A stretch of DNA of 15,911 nt, from contig CAZSQG010000088.1 of NCBI GenBank assembly GCA_964608615.1, positions 1 through 15,911 on the forward strand, written 5' to 3'. Of this stretch, positions 15,742 through 15,911 are shown piece after piece. Both the position numbers and the translations under genes were made by a program. The notes below the pieces were generated by a model. The model worked only from the letters and a program-made list of their open reading frames with translations, was not told the origin of the DNA and searched no databases. Origin of the DNA: CALEUX01 sp964608615. GTDB taxonomy: Bacteria > Bacteroidota > Bacteroidia > Bacteroidales > Marinilabiliaceae. Within the stretch, counting starts at the first letter, position 1, and each line of letters opens with the position of its first letter.

Positions 15742-15813
15742 AAAGAACAAAACCCTTTCTCTATAAATCAGCGGAAAAAAAATCCAAAAAAGGCCTTCCC
15801 CAGGCCTTTTTTT
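15742..15813 (+). ncRNA. Candidate small RNA of about 70 nt, promoter to terminator
   Basis: Between the promoter at 15728-15735 and the terminator hairpin at 15786-15813 lies a unit of about 70 nt with no open reading frame of note. The 5' part can fold a small hairpin using GAAAG and CTTTC (near 15741-15760), followed by an A-rich single-stranded middle. I recognise no known RNA family. The start is approximate. Confidence 0.35.
15786..15813 (+). terminator. Strong terminator upstream of the tRNA gene
   Basis: AAAAAAGGCCT (15786-15796) pairs with AGGCCTTTTTT (15802-15812) around the loop TCCCC, and the T run continues to 15813. No protein gene ends nearby, which supports a short transcript ending here. 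The A/T-flanked stem could also work on the opposite strand. Confidence 0.8.
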
Positions 15814-15836
15814 ATTAATAGCCACAGAAAAATCAC

Positions 15837-15844
15837 TACTTTTG
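15837..15844 (+). promoter_or_regulatory. Promoter element of the tRNA gene
   Basis: TACTTTTG matches TAnnTTTG and lies 13 nt before the first base of the tRNA, giving a leader of only a few nucleotides. No clear -33 TTTG is seen at the usual distance. Confidence 0.6.
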
Positions 15845-15857
15845 TATGAAATCTAAA

Positions 15858-15911
15858 GGGTTGTTAGCTCAGTTGGTTTAGAGCATTACCTTGACAGGGT
15901 AGGGGTCACTG
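15858..15911 (+). tRNA. tRNA-Val (anticodon GAC), 5' part only
   Basis: The acceptor 5' strand GGGTTGT (15858-15864) is followed by TA and the D stem GCTC/GAGC. The anticodon stem TTACC/GGTAG then encloses the 7-nt loop TTGACAG, whose centre reads GAC, decoding valine GUC/GUU codons. The variable region begins before the window ends, so the T arm and 3' acceptor strand are missing. Confidence 0.9.

Noticed and set aside
1..15911. CRISPR arrays, insertion sequences, phage or toxin-antitoxin genes
   Set aside because: No spaced repeat array, transposase, integrase or small paired toxin gene is visible; a tRNA lies at the edge but no integrase or attachment repeat is seen beside it.

Overview
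The window looks like chromosomal DNA from a free-living member of the Bacteroidota, probably Marinilabiliales-like. The evidence is an AT-rich sequence, promoters of the TAnnTTTG type, AT-rich starts with little Shine-Dalgarno signal, and protein sequences closest in style to that phylum. The order-level placement is inference. All recognisable genes lie on the + strand.

Positions 1-8504 hold a complete phosphate-starvation locus. A control region (about 259-315) carries four hexamers spaced exactly 11 bp apart, of the Pho-box type, set just upstream of a TAnnTTTG promoter element. The genes follow in order: an outer-membrane porin-like protein, the phosphate-binding lipoprotein PstS, permeases PstC and PstA, ATPase PstB, regulator PhoU, a PhoB/PhoP-type response regulator and a PhoR-type sensor kinase. 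A strong hairpin terminator closes the unit at 8467-8504. Phosphate would cross the outer membrane through the porin, be captured by PstS and be pumped in by PstCAB. PhoU and PhoR would report transport status, and the regulator probably acts back on the Pho-box array. Between phoR and the terminator lies a protein-like stretch of about 38 codons with no start codon, possibly a gene remnant.

Positions 8505-8958 are an intergenic region without a convincing gene. It ends in a large imperfect palindrome (8914-8952) just before the next gene. Positions 8959-15516 hold a mannan/galactomannan catabolic locus: a secreted GH27 alpha-galactosidase, a GH26 beta-mannanase lipoprotein, a GH130 mannosylglucose phosphorylase, a cellobiose/mannobiose 2-epimerase and a GPH-family sugar symporter. 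Together they make up the phosphorolytic mannan route known from Bacteroides fragilis. Galactose side chains and the mannan backbone are cut in the periplasm and mannobiose is imported. It is epimerised to mannosylglucose and phosphorolysed to mannose 1-phosphate plus glucose. No SusC/SusD pair, regulator or surface-exposed mannanase is in the window. A perfect 18-bp hairpin sits 17 nt before the phosphorylase, and a GC-rich multi-hairpin element (12616-12690) separates the phosphorylase from the epimerase.

Positions 15517-15911 contain the terminator of the mannan locus, a possible promoter-to-terminator small RNA unit of about 70 nt (about 15728-15813), and the 5' part of a tRNA-Val(GAC) gene cut off by the window edge. 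Both main systems are known. The less familiar material is in the intergenic regulatory and repeat elements.
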